A DNA stretch of 28,880 nt from CAXQRU01 sp964226685 (lineage in GTDB: Bacteria > Pseudomonadota > Gammaproteobacteria > Pseudomonadales > Cellvibrionaceae), in assembly GCA_964226685.1 (NCBI GenBank), contig CAXQRU010000073.1, forward strand, positions 1 through 28,880, in the 5' to 3' direction. Positions 7,751 to 15,505 of the stretch are shown here, piece after piece. Position numbers and translations under genes: made by a program. The first letter of the stretch is position 1; each line of letters opens with the position of its first letter. The notes under the pieces are model-generated. The model was not told the DNA's origin and did no database searches. It was given only the letters and a program-made list of their open reading frames with translations.

Positions 7751-9480
7751 TAGGTTCGCTCCTCCTTGCTTAACCAAAGATCACGCATGGAACCACCAGG
7801 CACTTGCATGGGATAAACGTGCTCGGATGGATCGACATAAATATCCATAAATACCGTTTTATCTTTCATCGCAAAACACTCTTCCATCTTGGCTCTCAAC
7901 TCTGAACGCTCAGTGACCTTGATGCCAACATGGCCATAGGCCTCTGCCAACTTAACAAAATCAGGCAATGATTCTTCGTATAAACTCTCTGAGTAGCGGC
8001 TATCGTAGTTCATATCCTGCCACTGCTTCACCATACCGAGCGCTTGGTTATTGATGCAAATGATCTTAACGGGCAAGTGATACTGAGTGCAGGTTGACAG
8101 CTCTTGGATACACATCTGGATACTACCCTCACCGGTCACACAGACCACATTGGCATCGCGATGCGCTAGCTGTACACCAATGGCAGCAGGTAAACCAAAG
8201 CCCATGGTGCCTAGGCCACCCGAGTTGATCCAGCGTCTTGGCTTATCAAATAGATAATACTGAGCCGCAAACATTTGGTGCTGGCCAACATCCGAGGTGA
8301 CATAAGCATCACCACCAGTCACTTCGTGCAACATTTTGACCACTTCTTGAGGCTTGATCATATTGTTGGCGTCAAAGCGATCGGCCGTATAAAGACCATG
8401 ACGCGCTCGCCACTCGTTGATCTGACGCCACCACTCACCCAGTGCTGATTGATCGGGCTTTTTCTTAGCAACTTTAACCAAGCTCAACATATCATTTAAC
8501 ACATGTACTACATCACCAACAATCGGCACATCAGCCGTGATGGTTTTTGAAATGGACGCTGGGTCAACATCGATATGAATAATTTTTGCCGTGGGGCAAA
8601 ACTTAGTGGGCATATTGATGACTCGATCATCAAACCTGGCACCTACCGCCAAAATCACATCGCAGTGATGCATCGCGGTATTGGCCTCAAAGGTACCGTG
8701 CATACCCAGCATGCCCACAAATTGTGAGTCGCTGGCAGGGTAGCAACCTAAACCCATTAAGGTATTAGTCACTGGGTAGTTCAGCAATTGGGCGAGTTCG
8801 GTCAGCTGACCCGAACCATTACCCAAGATCACGCCGCCGCCGGCGTAAATCATCGGGCGTTTAGCCGCTAATAAAATATCGACCGCCTTTTTGATCTGAC
8901 CCGTGTGGCCTTTTTGCGCTGGGGTGTAAGATCTGAGTTTAACCGACTCAGGAAAGTGGTATTCCACTTTGTGGTCGGGATCGGTAATGTCTTTGGGCAC
9001 GTCAATGACAACCGGGCCTGGCCGACCAGTGCCGGCAATGTAGTAAGCCTTGCGAACAATTTCAGGAATCTCTCTGGCATCTTTCACCAAGAAGCTATGC
9101 TTAACAATAGGACGAGACACACCCACCATATCGGTTTCTTGGAAGGCATCTTCACCAATCTTACTGCTTGGAACCTGACCCGAGATAATCACCATGGGAA
9201 TGGAGTCCATATGCGCAGTTGCAATACCAGTAATGGTATTGGTCGCACCCGGACCCGATGTGACCAGCACCGTACCGACTTTACCCGTTGAGCGAGAGTA
9301 AGCGTCAGCCGCGTGTGAGGCCGCCTGCTCATGGCGCACTAGAATGTGTTTGACGTCCTTTTGGCGAAATAAGGCATCATATATATGTAAGGCAGCGCCA
9401 CCTGGATAACCAAACACCAGGTCAACGCCTTCATCACGCAATGCGCGAATCAGTATGTCTCCGCCCGATAGCAATTCCAC
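7750..9480 (-). CDS. ilvI: Acetolactate synthase, large (catalytic) subunit
   Basis: Thiamine-diphosphate enzyme that condenses two pyruvates to acetolactate, or pyruvate with 2-oxobutyrate to acetohydroxybutyrate; first committed step of branched-chain synthesis. The 576 residues have the usual three domains: N-terminal pyrimidine-binding (DLVFGYPGGAALHIYD with the catalytic Glu in LVRHEQAA), a central FAD/Rossmann-like domain, and the C-terminal diphosphate-binding domain with GEGSIQM and LGMVKQWQ. The GEGSIQM variant also occurs in pseudomonads, so it is not a defect. The start is GTG at 9480, six bases after AAGGGG. It is the first gene of ilvI-ilvH-pxpA-pxpB-pxpC. Confidence 0.97.
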   Translation of the reverse strand: MELLSGGDILIRALRDEGVDLVFGYPGGAALHIYDALFRQKDVKHILVRHEQAASHAADAYSRSTGKVGTVLVTSGPGATNTITGIATAHMDSIPMVIISGQVPSSKIGEDAFQETDMVGVSRPIVKHSFLVKDAREIPEIVRKAYYIAGTGRPGPVVIDVPKDITDPDHKVEYHFPESVKLRSYTPAQKGHTGQIKKAVDILLAAKRPMIYAGGGVILGNGSGQLTELAQLLNYPVTNTLMGLGCYPASDSQFVGMLGMHGTFEANTAMHHCDVILAVGARFDDRVINMPTKFCPTAKIIHIDVDPASISKTITADVPIVGDVVHVLNDMLSLVKVAKKKPDQSALGEWWRQINEWRARHGLYTADRFDANNMIKPQEVVKMLHEVTGGDAYVTSDVGQHQMFAAQYYLFDKPRRWINSGGLGTMGFGLPAAIGVQLAHRDANVVCVTGEGSIQMCIQELSTCTQYHLPVKIICINNQALGMVKQWQDMNYDSRYSESLYEESLPDFVKLAEAYGHVGIKVTERSELRAKMEECFAMKDKTVFMDIYVDPSEHVYPMQVPGGSMRDLWLSKEERT

Positions 9481-9530
9481 TGAATTCCCCTTAAGTTAAA
9501 AAATCTTCGGTGCAAATTAAATCACAAACA

Positions 9531-9558
9531 AGCCGCGATCTCCATTAAGAAGACGGCT
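9531..9558 (-). terminator. Possible attenuator hairpin in the ilvI leader
   Basis: On the ilvI strand AGCCG (9554-9558) pairs with CGGCT (9531-9535). A further TCTT/GAGA pairing inside gives an interrupted stem. It is followed by TGTTTGTGATTT, U-rich but not a clean U-run. It lies about 24 bases beyond the stop of the short leader frame, where an attenuator terminator would be expected. Weak as an intrinsic terminator by eye. Confidence 0.3.
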
Positions 9559-9581
9559 GAATGAGCAAATTTAGTTAGTCG

Positions 9582-9656
9582 TCACTGTTCGTTGAGTAAC
9601 AAAATGGCAAACTGGGTACTCGCTTGCGTGAAATGAATGCTCATGGTGTCGAGCAT
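9582..9656 (-). CDS. Possible leader peptide of ilvI, 24 residues
   Basis: A 24-codon frame from ATG 9656 to TGA 9582 ends in FAILLLNEQ. It thus holds an Ile and three Leu in a row near the 3' end, as in leader peptides that sense branched-chain aminoacyl-tRNA. A hairpin AATGCTC/GAGCATT (9636-9642 with 9651-9657) covers its start, and another possible stem (GTTAC/GTGAC) covers its end. Against it: no Shine-Dalgarno sequence, a predicted untranslated leader of only about 12 bases, and no Val run. Treat it as a hypothesis. Confidence 0.28.
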   Translation of the reverse strand: MLDTMSIHFTQASTQFAILLLNEQ

Positions 9657-9674
9657 TGTGGGTGTCTAAGTGGT

Positions 9675-9703
9675 AACATAAACACGGACTTCAACTTTGA
9701 CAA
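9675..9703 (-). promoter_or_regulatory. Predicted ilvI promoter
   Basis: On the minus strand TTGTCA (9698-9703, five of six consensus bases), a 17-base spacer and TATGTT (9675-9680, four of six). Transcription would begin near 9668. The -35 lies within the palindrome at 9693-9707 and overlaps the -35 of the opposite promoter. Confidence 0.5.
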
Positions 9704-9707
9704 AGTT
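9693..9707. promoter_or_regulatory. 15-bp perfect palindrome, candidate operator
   Basis: AACTTTG, a central A, then CAAAGTT: seven paired bases per arm with a one-base centre. It contains the -35 boxes of both the leftward ilvI and the rightward DUF4124 promoters. A protein bound here would block both. The binding protein is unknown; Lrp controls ilvIH in E. coli, but this is not a clear Lrp site. Confidence 0.5.
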
Positions 9708-9725
9708 TGCAAAAAAAGTCAAGAT
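9697..9725 (+). promoter_or_regulatory. Predicted promoter of the DUF4124 gene
   Basis: TTGACA (9697-9702) matches the -35 consensus fully. Seventeen bases later comes CAAGAT (9720-9725), a poor -10. The perfect -35 and direction make it plausible, but the -10 is weak, so it may need an activator. Confidence 0.4.
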
Positions 9726-9808
9726 TTAGCACAAAAAACCAACAAAACCTAGCCGAATCGACGCCATACGTAGTAAGCTAGCTCAAACAACTAAAATCTG
9801 GAGTTGAT

Positions 9809-10210
9809 ATGCGCCGTCTAATCACCGTCTTTATGCTTCTCTCAGCCACGACCGCTTGGGCATCGGGCTATTATCGCTGGGTCGATGAAAAAGGTGCCGT
9901 TCATTACTCTGAAATACCTCCTGCCGAAGGTGCCGCTAGCATACAAGAAGTTGGATCTCCCTCTGGATCACTCTCCACACCTAAAGAAGATAATGTATCG
10001 GTGCAGCCGAAACCCGTAAAACAAGCTCCGGAAAAAACGGATCTAAAATCTAAAAATTGTAAGATTGCTCAAGACAATCTGGAGGTCATGAACCGCAGTA
10101 AAGACATCCATGTGACTGGTGAAAACGGCGAAAAACGAATTCTGACTAAAGAAGAAGTGGAACTCAAAAAACTAGAGACAGAAAAGGATATCGAAATTTA
10201 TTGTAAGTAA
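9809..10210 (+). CDS. Secreted DUF4124-domain protein
   Basis: Function unknown. The 133-residue product begins with a signal peptide (RR, hydrophobic core about 4-15, likely cleavage after AWA at residue 18), so it should be periplasmic. Immediately after, YYRWVDEKGAVHYSEIPP is the core of the DUF4124 domain, common in gammaproteobacterial envelope proteins. The middle, about 50-85, is low-complexity and rich in Ser, Pro and Lys. The C-terminal third is charged and helical with a few Cys (83 and 132 or so). GGAG lies seven bases before the ATG. It is divergent from ilvI and shares a promoter region with it; the chemoreceptor downstream starts 99 bases later. Confidence 0.85.
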   Translation: MRRLITVFMLLSATTAWASGYYRWVDEKGAVHYSEIPPAEGAASIQEVGSPSGSLSTPKEDNVSVQPKPVKQAPEKTDLKSKNCKIAQDNLEVMNRSKDIHVTGENGEKRILTKEEVELKKLETEKDIEIYCK

Positions 10211-10309
10211 AGGTCAACGGCCTTTAAAAGTGGCGCTATTTTTTTCATACCGCTTCACTATTAGAAAATAACTGCTTTACTTAGAGAGAATACTCTTGAG
10301 AGAATCTCG

Positions 10310-11566
10310 GTGAAGCGATTAACCCTATTATTAACGGTGCCTTTGTTTGCGCTAGAGTTGCTTGCTCTTAGCATTTTCAACTTTGTGCACGCCCTACCAA
10401 TACAATTTATCGGCGAATTGTTCATTATTCAATTGGGCTTTCTAATCGCGTATGCTTTTTTAGTCGATAAATTGGTGAGCAAACCGATAGACCTGGTAAA
10501 CACAACCCTTGATGCCATCACTCAAGAAAAAAATCTTTTATTGTCCATTCCCGAAACAGGTATTGCACAGACACGATCGCTGGCACAAAAAACTAATCAG
10601 CTCATCAAAGATCTCGACCAAATGCTCATCAGCGTCAGCGCCTCAGTGGCCAGGCTCGATCCCATGTCTCAAGAGTTAAAAGACACCAATATGGGCATTA
10701 GCCAGCGCAATATGATCCAACTCAACCACAATCAAAACATCTCCACCAGTTTGAGCGCTGTGGAAATTGCCTCAGAAGACATGACCAACGCGATCGCAGA
10801 GATTGTGAAAACGGCCGATAGTAGCCAGCAAAGTATAGGGGTCAGCGTCAAAGCGGTAGACTCTAGTTACCAGGCTGTCTATCAACTTGCTAAGGATACC
10901 CAAGATGCCGTGTCTATCACTGAGCGATTGCATCAAAGCAGCTTACAAATTGGCGAGGTCGTCAACTTCATCAACACCGTGGCCGAACAAACTAATTTAC
11001 TGGCGCTTAATGCTGCTATAGAGGCCGCTCGGGCCGGTGAAGCGGGTCGAGGCTTTGCCGTAGTAGCCGACGAGGTACGCAACTTATCTGTGAAAACTCA
11101 AGAGTCTACCCTTGAGATTGAAAAAATGATTCAAGAGGTGCAGGCCGCCGCTCGCCAGATGAAAAACACCATGGAAAACAGCAAAAACTCCAGTGAGGCT
11201 GGCGTGAAGCAAATTGAGGAGGTCAAGCACCAGTTTGATGAAATTCATAACTACGTCAACACCATCACCCAACAAGCCACTATGATCGAAATGATGATCA
11301 AACAACAAAGCACATTTATCGATGATGTGGTGGAGTCTAATAAGAAAATCAATCAGGTTAATGAAGACATTGTGAGATTCACACGTGAATGCGCGATATC
11401 AGAGGATGACTTACAAAATTTAGGACGCTATATCGAAAAGAATCTCAAGCATTTCATACTTTCACAAACGGAATTTGATAAAAAGATGCGCCCTAAAAAG
11501 GACCCAGAAAAAAGACACGAGAGTAAAACCACCAAAGCCAGTGATGACGATATCGTGCTGTTCTAA
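10310..11566 (+). CDS. Methyl-accepting chemotaxis protein with minimal periplasmic part
   Basis: Chemoreceptor-type signalling protein, 418 residues, GTG start at 10310 preceded by GAGAG. Two membrane segments (about 4-28 and 33-55) are joined by only a few residues, so there is no room for a periplasmic ligand domain. A long coiled coil follows, and the signalling tip QTNLLALNAAIEAARAGE lies at about 227-244, with GRGFAVVADEVRNL after it. The C-terminal tail, about 388-418, is lysine-rich then acidic (KKMRPKKDPEKRHESK, then SDDDIVLF). No HAMP domain is obvious. It may sense membrane or cytoplasmic conditions. Its TAA stop abuts the dnaE stop codon on the other strand with no base between them. 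Confidence 0.88.
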   Translation: MKRLTLLLTVPLFALELLALSIFNFVHALPIQFIGELFIIQLGFLIAYAFLVDKLVSKPIDLVNTTLDAITQEKNLLLSIPETGIAQTRSLAQKTNQLIKDLDQMLISVSASVARLDPMSQELKDTNMGISQRNMIQLNHNQNISTSLSAVEIASEDMTNAIAEIVKTADSSQQSIGVSVKAVDSSYQAVYQLAKDTQDAVSITERLHQSSLQIGEVVNFINTVAEQTNLLALNAAIEAARAGEAGRGFAVVADEVRNLSVKTQESTLEIEKMIQEVQAAARQMKNTMENSKNSSEAGVKQIEEVKHQFDEIHNYVNTITQQATMIEMMIKQQSTFIDDVVESNKKINQVNEDIVRFTRECAISEDDLQNLGRYIEKNLKHFILSQTEFDKKMRPKKDPEKRHESKTTKASDDDIVLF

Positions 11567-14500
11567 CTAAGCGCTGTACTCCAAGGACAACTGCTGGGCA
11601 CCAAACGTCTCCCTGAGCGCGAAGATTAGATCGTCCGATGGTTTTACTCGCCACTGCTGACCCAGTTGTATGACCGCCTTGGCAGAGGGATGCTGATAAT
11701 GAATCCGCACTAAACAAGGGCTATCACTATCTTGGTAATTTTGCAGCAATTGCTGCAATTGAGAGGGGCTATCGCTCGGGAGCTGTTCTTCATGCCAACG
11801 CAAAACAATCGCTCTCAACTGCTCTGATCTGGCCTGATCAAGAGAGACAATGGTATCGGCCCGCATTTTCAACCCCCCTGAATAATCGTCATTGCTGACT
11901 TGCCCTTCGATAATTAATAACGCATCTTTCACCAAAATATCTCGATACTTTTGGAAAGCATCACTAAATACCGCCACTTCGAGGCGCCCGGTACGATCAT
12001 CAAGAGTGACTATCGCCATGGTATCACCGCGCTTGGTCTTCATCACTCGCAAGCCAACCACCAAACCACCGACTTTTCTAGGTTTTTTGTCTGCTGTCAG
12101 GGCGGATAAGCGAGCTGAGGTCAACTGGGCCACATCGCTTTCATACTCATCAATAGGGTGACCCGTCAAATACAAACCCAGGGTGTCTTTTTCACACTGC
12201 AGACGCTCTTTCATAGTCCAAGCGCGAGCTGATAAATACTCTCCATACACGCAGCGACTGGCTTGATCCACAGACACCACACTACCAAACAAATCGCCCA
12301 TGCCCGAACTGGCGTTCGATTGAGTTTGCTCCGCCGCTTTCACAGCTGATTGCAATGCACTCATCAAGATCGCTCGCTTTCGATCCAACTCAACATCGGG
12401 TCCAATGGTGTCGAGAGCCCCACTTTTAATAAGCGCCTCTAAGGCTCGCTTATTGACTTTACGCGCATCCACCCTTTCACAAAAATCGAACAAATCCTTA
12501 AAGGGGCCTCGCCCTCTAGCGGCGATAATATTATCGACGGGGCCTTCACCCAGTCCTTTAATCGCCCCTAAACCATAAATAATTTCGTCATCACGGTTGA
12601 CCGTAAACTGAAATTCTCCCTGATTGACATCGGGCGGCAGCAGCGTCAGCTTCATAGAGCGACACTCTTCGATAAAGGTCACGACTTTATCGGTTTTATC
12701 CATATCGGACGACATCGTTGCCGCCATAAACTGAGCAGGATAATGAGTTTTCAACCAAGCCGTCTGATAGGAAACCACAGCATAGGCAGCCGAGTGCGAC
12801 TTGTTAAAACCATAACCCGCAAACTTTTCCACCAAGTCAAAAATCTTAATTGCCAAGACCGGATCTACGCCCTGCTTAGCGGCACCCGCTTCAAAAATCT
12901 CCCGCTGCTTAGCCATCTCTTCAGGCTTTTTCTTACCCATAGCTCGACGGAGCAGATCAGCGCCACCTAGGGTATAACCGGCCAATTCCTGAGCAATCTG
13001 CATGACCTGCTCTTGATAGACGATCACGCCATAGGTCGGCTCAAGAATAGGCTTGAGCTTTTCATGCTGGTATTTAGCATCGGGATAAGCCACTTGAGCG
13101 CGGCCGTGCTTACGGTTGATAAAATCGTCCACCATGCCCGATTGCAAAGGCCCCGGCCTAAAGAGGGCCACCAATGCGATCATATCTTCAATATTATCGG
13201 GCTGCAGACGCTTGATCAGATCCTTCATACCACGGGATTCCAACTGGAACACCGCCGTGGTCTCAGCCGTTTTCAACATATTGAAGGTTTCAGGGTCATC
13301 CAGGGGGATGCGGCTAATGTCGATAGGCTCCATGCCCAACTCAACTCGGGTGCGATTGACCATTTTTACCGCCCAATCGACGATGGTTAACGTTCTAAGG
13401 CCCAAGAAATCAAATTTGACCAGACCCGCCGCCTCAACATCGTTTTTATCGTATTGGGTAACCAAACCGCCGCCACTCTCGTCGCAATATAACGGTGAAA
13501 AGTCAGTCAACTTGGTAGGCGCAATAACCACACCACCCGCGTGTTTACCCACGTTTCGAGTGACACCCTCAAGCTTTAGCGCCATCTCCCAAATTTCTTG
13601 GGCATCGCTATCGGTTGCCAAAAACTCGCGCAATGGCTCCTCTTGCTCATAAGCTTTGGAGAGCGTCATGCCCACATCCATTGGGATCATTTTTGAAAGT
13701 TTATCGGCAAGGCCATAGGACTTTCCCTGCACCCTTGCCACATCCCGCACCACCGCCTTGGCGGCCATGGTACCGAAAGTAATGATTTGGGATACCGCAT
13801 CGCGACCGTAATTATCCGCCACATAGCTAATGACCTGATCTCGATTATCCATACAAAAATCGATATCAAAGTCCGGCATAGAAACCCGCTCTGGGTTCAA
13901 AAACCGCTCGAACAGTAGATCATAGGCCAGAGGGTCAAGATCGGTAATATCTAAGGCATAAGCGACCAAAGACCCAGCACCGGAACCACGCCCTGGCCCC
14001 ACGGGGATATCGTGATCCTTGGCCCACTGAATAAAGTCCATTACGATTAGGAAGTAGCCAGGGAAACCCATTTGCATCACGATATCAAGCTCAAACTCAA
14101 TCCGCTCGATATAGGGCTGGCGTGCTTCTTGCGTTTGTTGCGCTTCCGGCCCCAAAATGACCTCTAAACGACGATACAGACCCTCAAAAGAGACTTTTTG
14201 GAAAAACACATTCGTTTGTAGTAACGACTGATATTCTGGCTGATCTTCCTTACCCGCCCACTGACCGCTCATAGCGTTAACCGCGCGAGACTCTAACTCT
14301 TCATAGGAATAGTATTTTTGAAAAAATGGATCTGAACGAAAACCCTCCGGCATGGGGTAATCTGGCAGGTAATAATTACCTAGCTCAATTTCAACATTGC
14401 AACGCTTGGCAATTTCCACGGTGTTTTCCAAGGCTTGTGGAATATCACTAAACAGCTCAAGCATTTCCTGCTCAGAACGCAGATATTGCTGCTCGCTGTA

Positions 14501-15193
14501 GCGGCGCTCACGACGAGGGTCATCTAAAGTACGCCCCTCACCAATGCACACCCGCGCCTCGTGAACTTCAAACTCCTCTGGAGACAAGAAGCGTACATCA
14601 TTGGTCGCCACCACGGGCACATGATGTTGTAGCGCCAAGTCTACGGCTCCATGAATATAGGCCTCCTCATTTTCTCGGCCTGTACGCTGCAGCTCTAAAT
14701 AAAATCGACCCGGAAAGTCTTGCTGCCACTGTGACAACAGTGCACTCGCCTCCTCCCTGTGACCACCCAGTAAGGCCTGCCCCACATCACCCAGGCGCCC
14801 ACCAGATAACACAATGACACCTTCACTATGCTCACCAAGCCACTCCCGAAAACAATACGGCTTGCCGTGATACTGCCCCTCTTGGAAGGCTTTAGAAATC
14901 AATTTAATAATATTGCGATAACCCGAATGATTTTGAGCCAAAAGGGTAACCGTTGTTGGGTGTTTATCTTCAGGCCCCACTCGCAACCAGATATCGGTAC
15001 CAATAATGGGCTTAATGCCAGCGCCCTGAGTCGCCTGATAAAATTTAATCAAACCATAGAAATTACAAATATCGGTAATCGCCAAGGCCGGCATCTTTTG
15101 CTCAAGCGCATGCTTAACCAGCGATTTGATGCGAATGGTACTATCGGTTAGCGAATACTCAGTGTGGAGTTTTAAATGGATAAATGAGGTCAT
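11567..15193 (-). CDS. dnaE: DNA polymerase III subunit alpha
   Basis: Replicative DNA polymerase. The 1208 residues start with the PHP domain (HLKLHTEYSLTD at about 6-17, PALAITD at 35-41). The polymerase core has VGPGRGSGAGSLVAYAL (398-414) and the catalytic pair D441 and D443 in PDFDIDFCM; the third Asp is in KFDFLGLRTL. GYGFNKSHSAAYA, the helix-hairpin-helix region and the OB fold follow. A likely beta-clamp motif, MGDLFG, precedes the SRCVYGEYLSAR stretch. E. coli DnaE has 1160 residues and its catalytic pair at 401 and 403, so about 40 extra residues lie before the palm, mostly about 283-340. The ATG at 15193 has AGG four bases upstream. It does not have the usual accA neighbour on its downstream side. 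Confidence 0.97.
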   Translation of the reverse strand: MTSFIHLKLHTEYSLTDSTIRIKSLVKHALEQKMPALAITDICNFYGLIKFYQATQGAGIKPIIGTDIWLRVGPEDKHPTTVTLLAQNHSGYRNIIKLISKAFQEGQYHGKPYCFREWLGEHSEGVIVLSGGRLGDVGQALLGGHREEASALLSQWQQDFPGRFYLELQRTGRENEEAYIHGAVDLALQHHVPVVATNDVRFLSPEEFEVHEARVCIGEGRTLDDPRRERRYSEQQYLRSEQEMLELFSDIPQALENTVEIAKRCNVEIELGNYYLPDYPMPEGFRSDPFFQKYYSYEELESRAVNAMSGQWAGKEDQPEYQSLLQTNVFFQKVSFEGLYRRLEVILGPEAQQTQEARQPYIERIEFELDIVMQMGFPGYFLIVMDFIQWAKDHDIPVGPGRGSGAGSLVAYALDITDLDPLAYDLLFERFLNPERVSMPDFDIDFCMDNRDQVISYVADNYGRDAVSQIITFGTMAAKAVVRDVARVQGKSYGLADKLSKMIPMDVGMTLSKAYEQEEPLREFLATDSDAQEIWEMALKLEGVTRNVGKHAGGVVIAPTKLTDFSPLYCDESGGGLVTQYDKNDVEAAGLVKFDFLGLRTLTIVDWAVKMVNRTRVELGMEPIDISRIPLDDPETFNMLKTAETTAVFQLESRGMKDLIKRLQPDNIEDMIALVALFRPGPLQSGMVDDFINRKHGRAQVAYPDAKYQHEKLKPILEPTYGVIVYQEQVMQIAQELAGYTLGGADLLRRAMGKKKPEEMAKQREIFEAGAAKQGVDPVLAIKIFDLVEKFAGYGFNKSHSAAYAVVSYQTAWLKTHYPAQFMAATMSSDMDKTDKVVTFIEECRSMKLTLLPPDVNQGEFQFTVNRDDEIIYGLGAIKGLGEGPVDNIIAARGRGPFKDLFDFCERVDARKVNKRALEALIKSGALDTIGPDVELDRKRAILMSALQSAVKAAEQTQSNASSGMGDLFGSVVSVDQASRCVYGEYLSARAWTMKERLQCEKDTLGLYLTGHPIDEYESDVAQLTSARLSALTADKKPRKVGGLVVGLRVMKTKRGDTMAIVTLDDRTGRLEVAVFSDAFQKYRDILVKDALLIIEGQVSNDDYSGGLKMRADTIVSLDQARSEQLRAIVLRWHEEQLPSDSPSQLQQLLQNYQDSDSPCLVRIHYQHPSAKAVIQLGQQWRVKPSDDLIFALRETFGAQQLSLEYSA

Positions 15194-15366
15194 AAGCCTA
15201 GTCTACATTTTTCCGTTTTAGCTCGCCAATCTATTTTCTAGATAAAGGTGGGCCAGCCAAATGGTGAGCTTTGACAAAAACGAAATCGTCATGGCACCTT
15301 TTCCCAGCAAGAGAAGCATCTATATTTATAGAAGAGTAAAATAAGGATTCACTGAAGATTGAAAGA

Positions 15367-15451
15367 TGGTGCCCAAGGCCGGACTTGAACCGGCACGGCT
15401 TACGCCACTACCCCCTCAAGATAGCGTGTCTACCAATTCCACCACTTGGGC
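15367..15451 (-). tRNA. tRNA-Leu (anticodon GAG)
   Basis: The 85-base gene includes an encoded CCA. The acceptor stem GCCCAAG pairs with CTTGGGC. The D-loop has AATTGGTAGACA, the anticodon stem CTATC/GGTAG encloses TTGAGGG with anticodon GAG, the long class II variable arm is present, and the T arm is GCCGGTTCAAGTCCGGC. It reads CUC (and CUU) leucine codons. It lies 54 bases after secG, as in pseudomonads, and is probably processed from the secG transcript. Confidence 0.97.
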
Positions 15452-15505
15452 ATTTGTTGTTTACACAAACCTTGTGTGAGTTGTCATCCTGGTAACTAAA
15501 TAAAA

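Larger units (their letters stand above)
9481..9808. other. Intergenic control region between ilvI and the DUF4124 gene
   Basis: This is the only gene-free stretch over 300 bases. It contains divergent promoters at about 9675-9725, a perfect palindrome at 9693-9707, a possible short leader reading frame at 9582-9656, and hairpins at 9636-9657 and 9531-9558. From the predicted ilvI transcription start near 9668 the untranslated leader would be close to 190 bases, long for this kind of gene. I see no tRNA or known riboswitch core. Confidence 0.6.

Noticed and set aside
8086..8200. GEGSIQM in IlvI as a damaged thiamine-diphosphate site
   Set aside because: The Glu for Asp variant is also found in pseudomonad acetolactate synthases, so it is not evidence of loss of function.
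10211..10260. Terminator after the DUF4124 gene
   Set aside because: AAAGG/CCTTT can pair and a T-run lies further on, but they are not adjacent, so transcription may continue into the chemoreceptor.
13116..13652. 178-codon plus-strand open frame within dnaE
   Set aside because: Lies wholly opposite conserved DnaE polymerase sequence, has no recognisable domain and an unnatural composition; a shadow frame.
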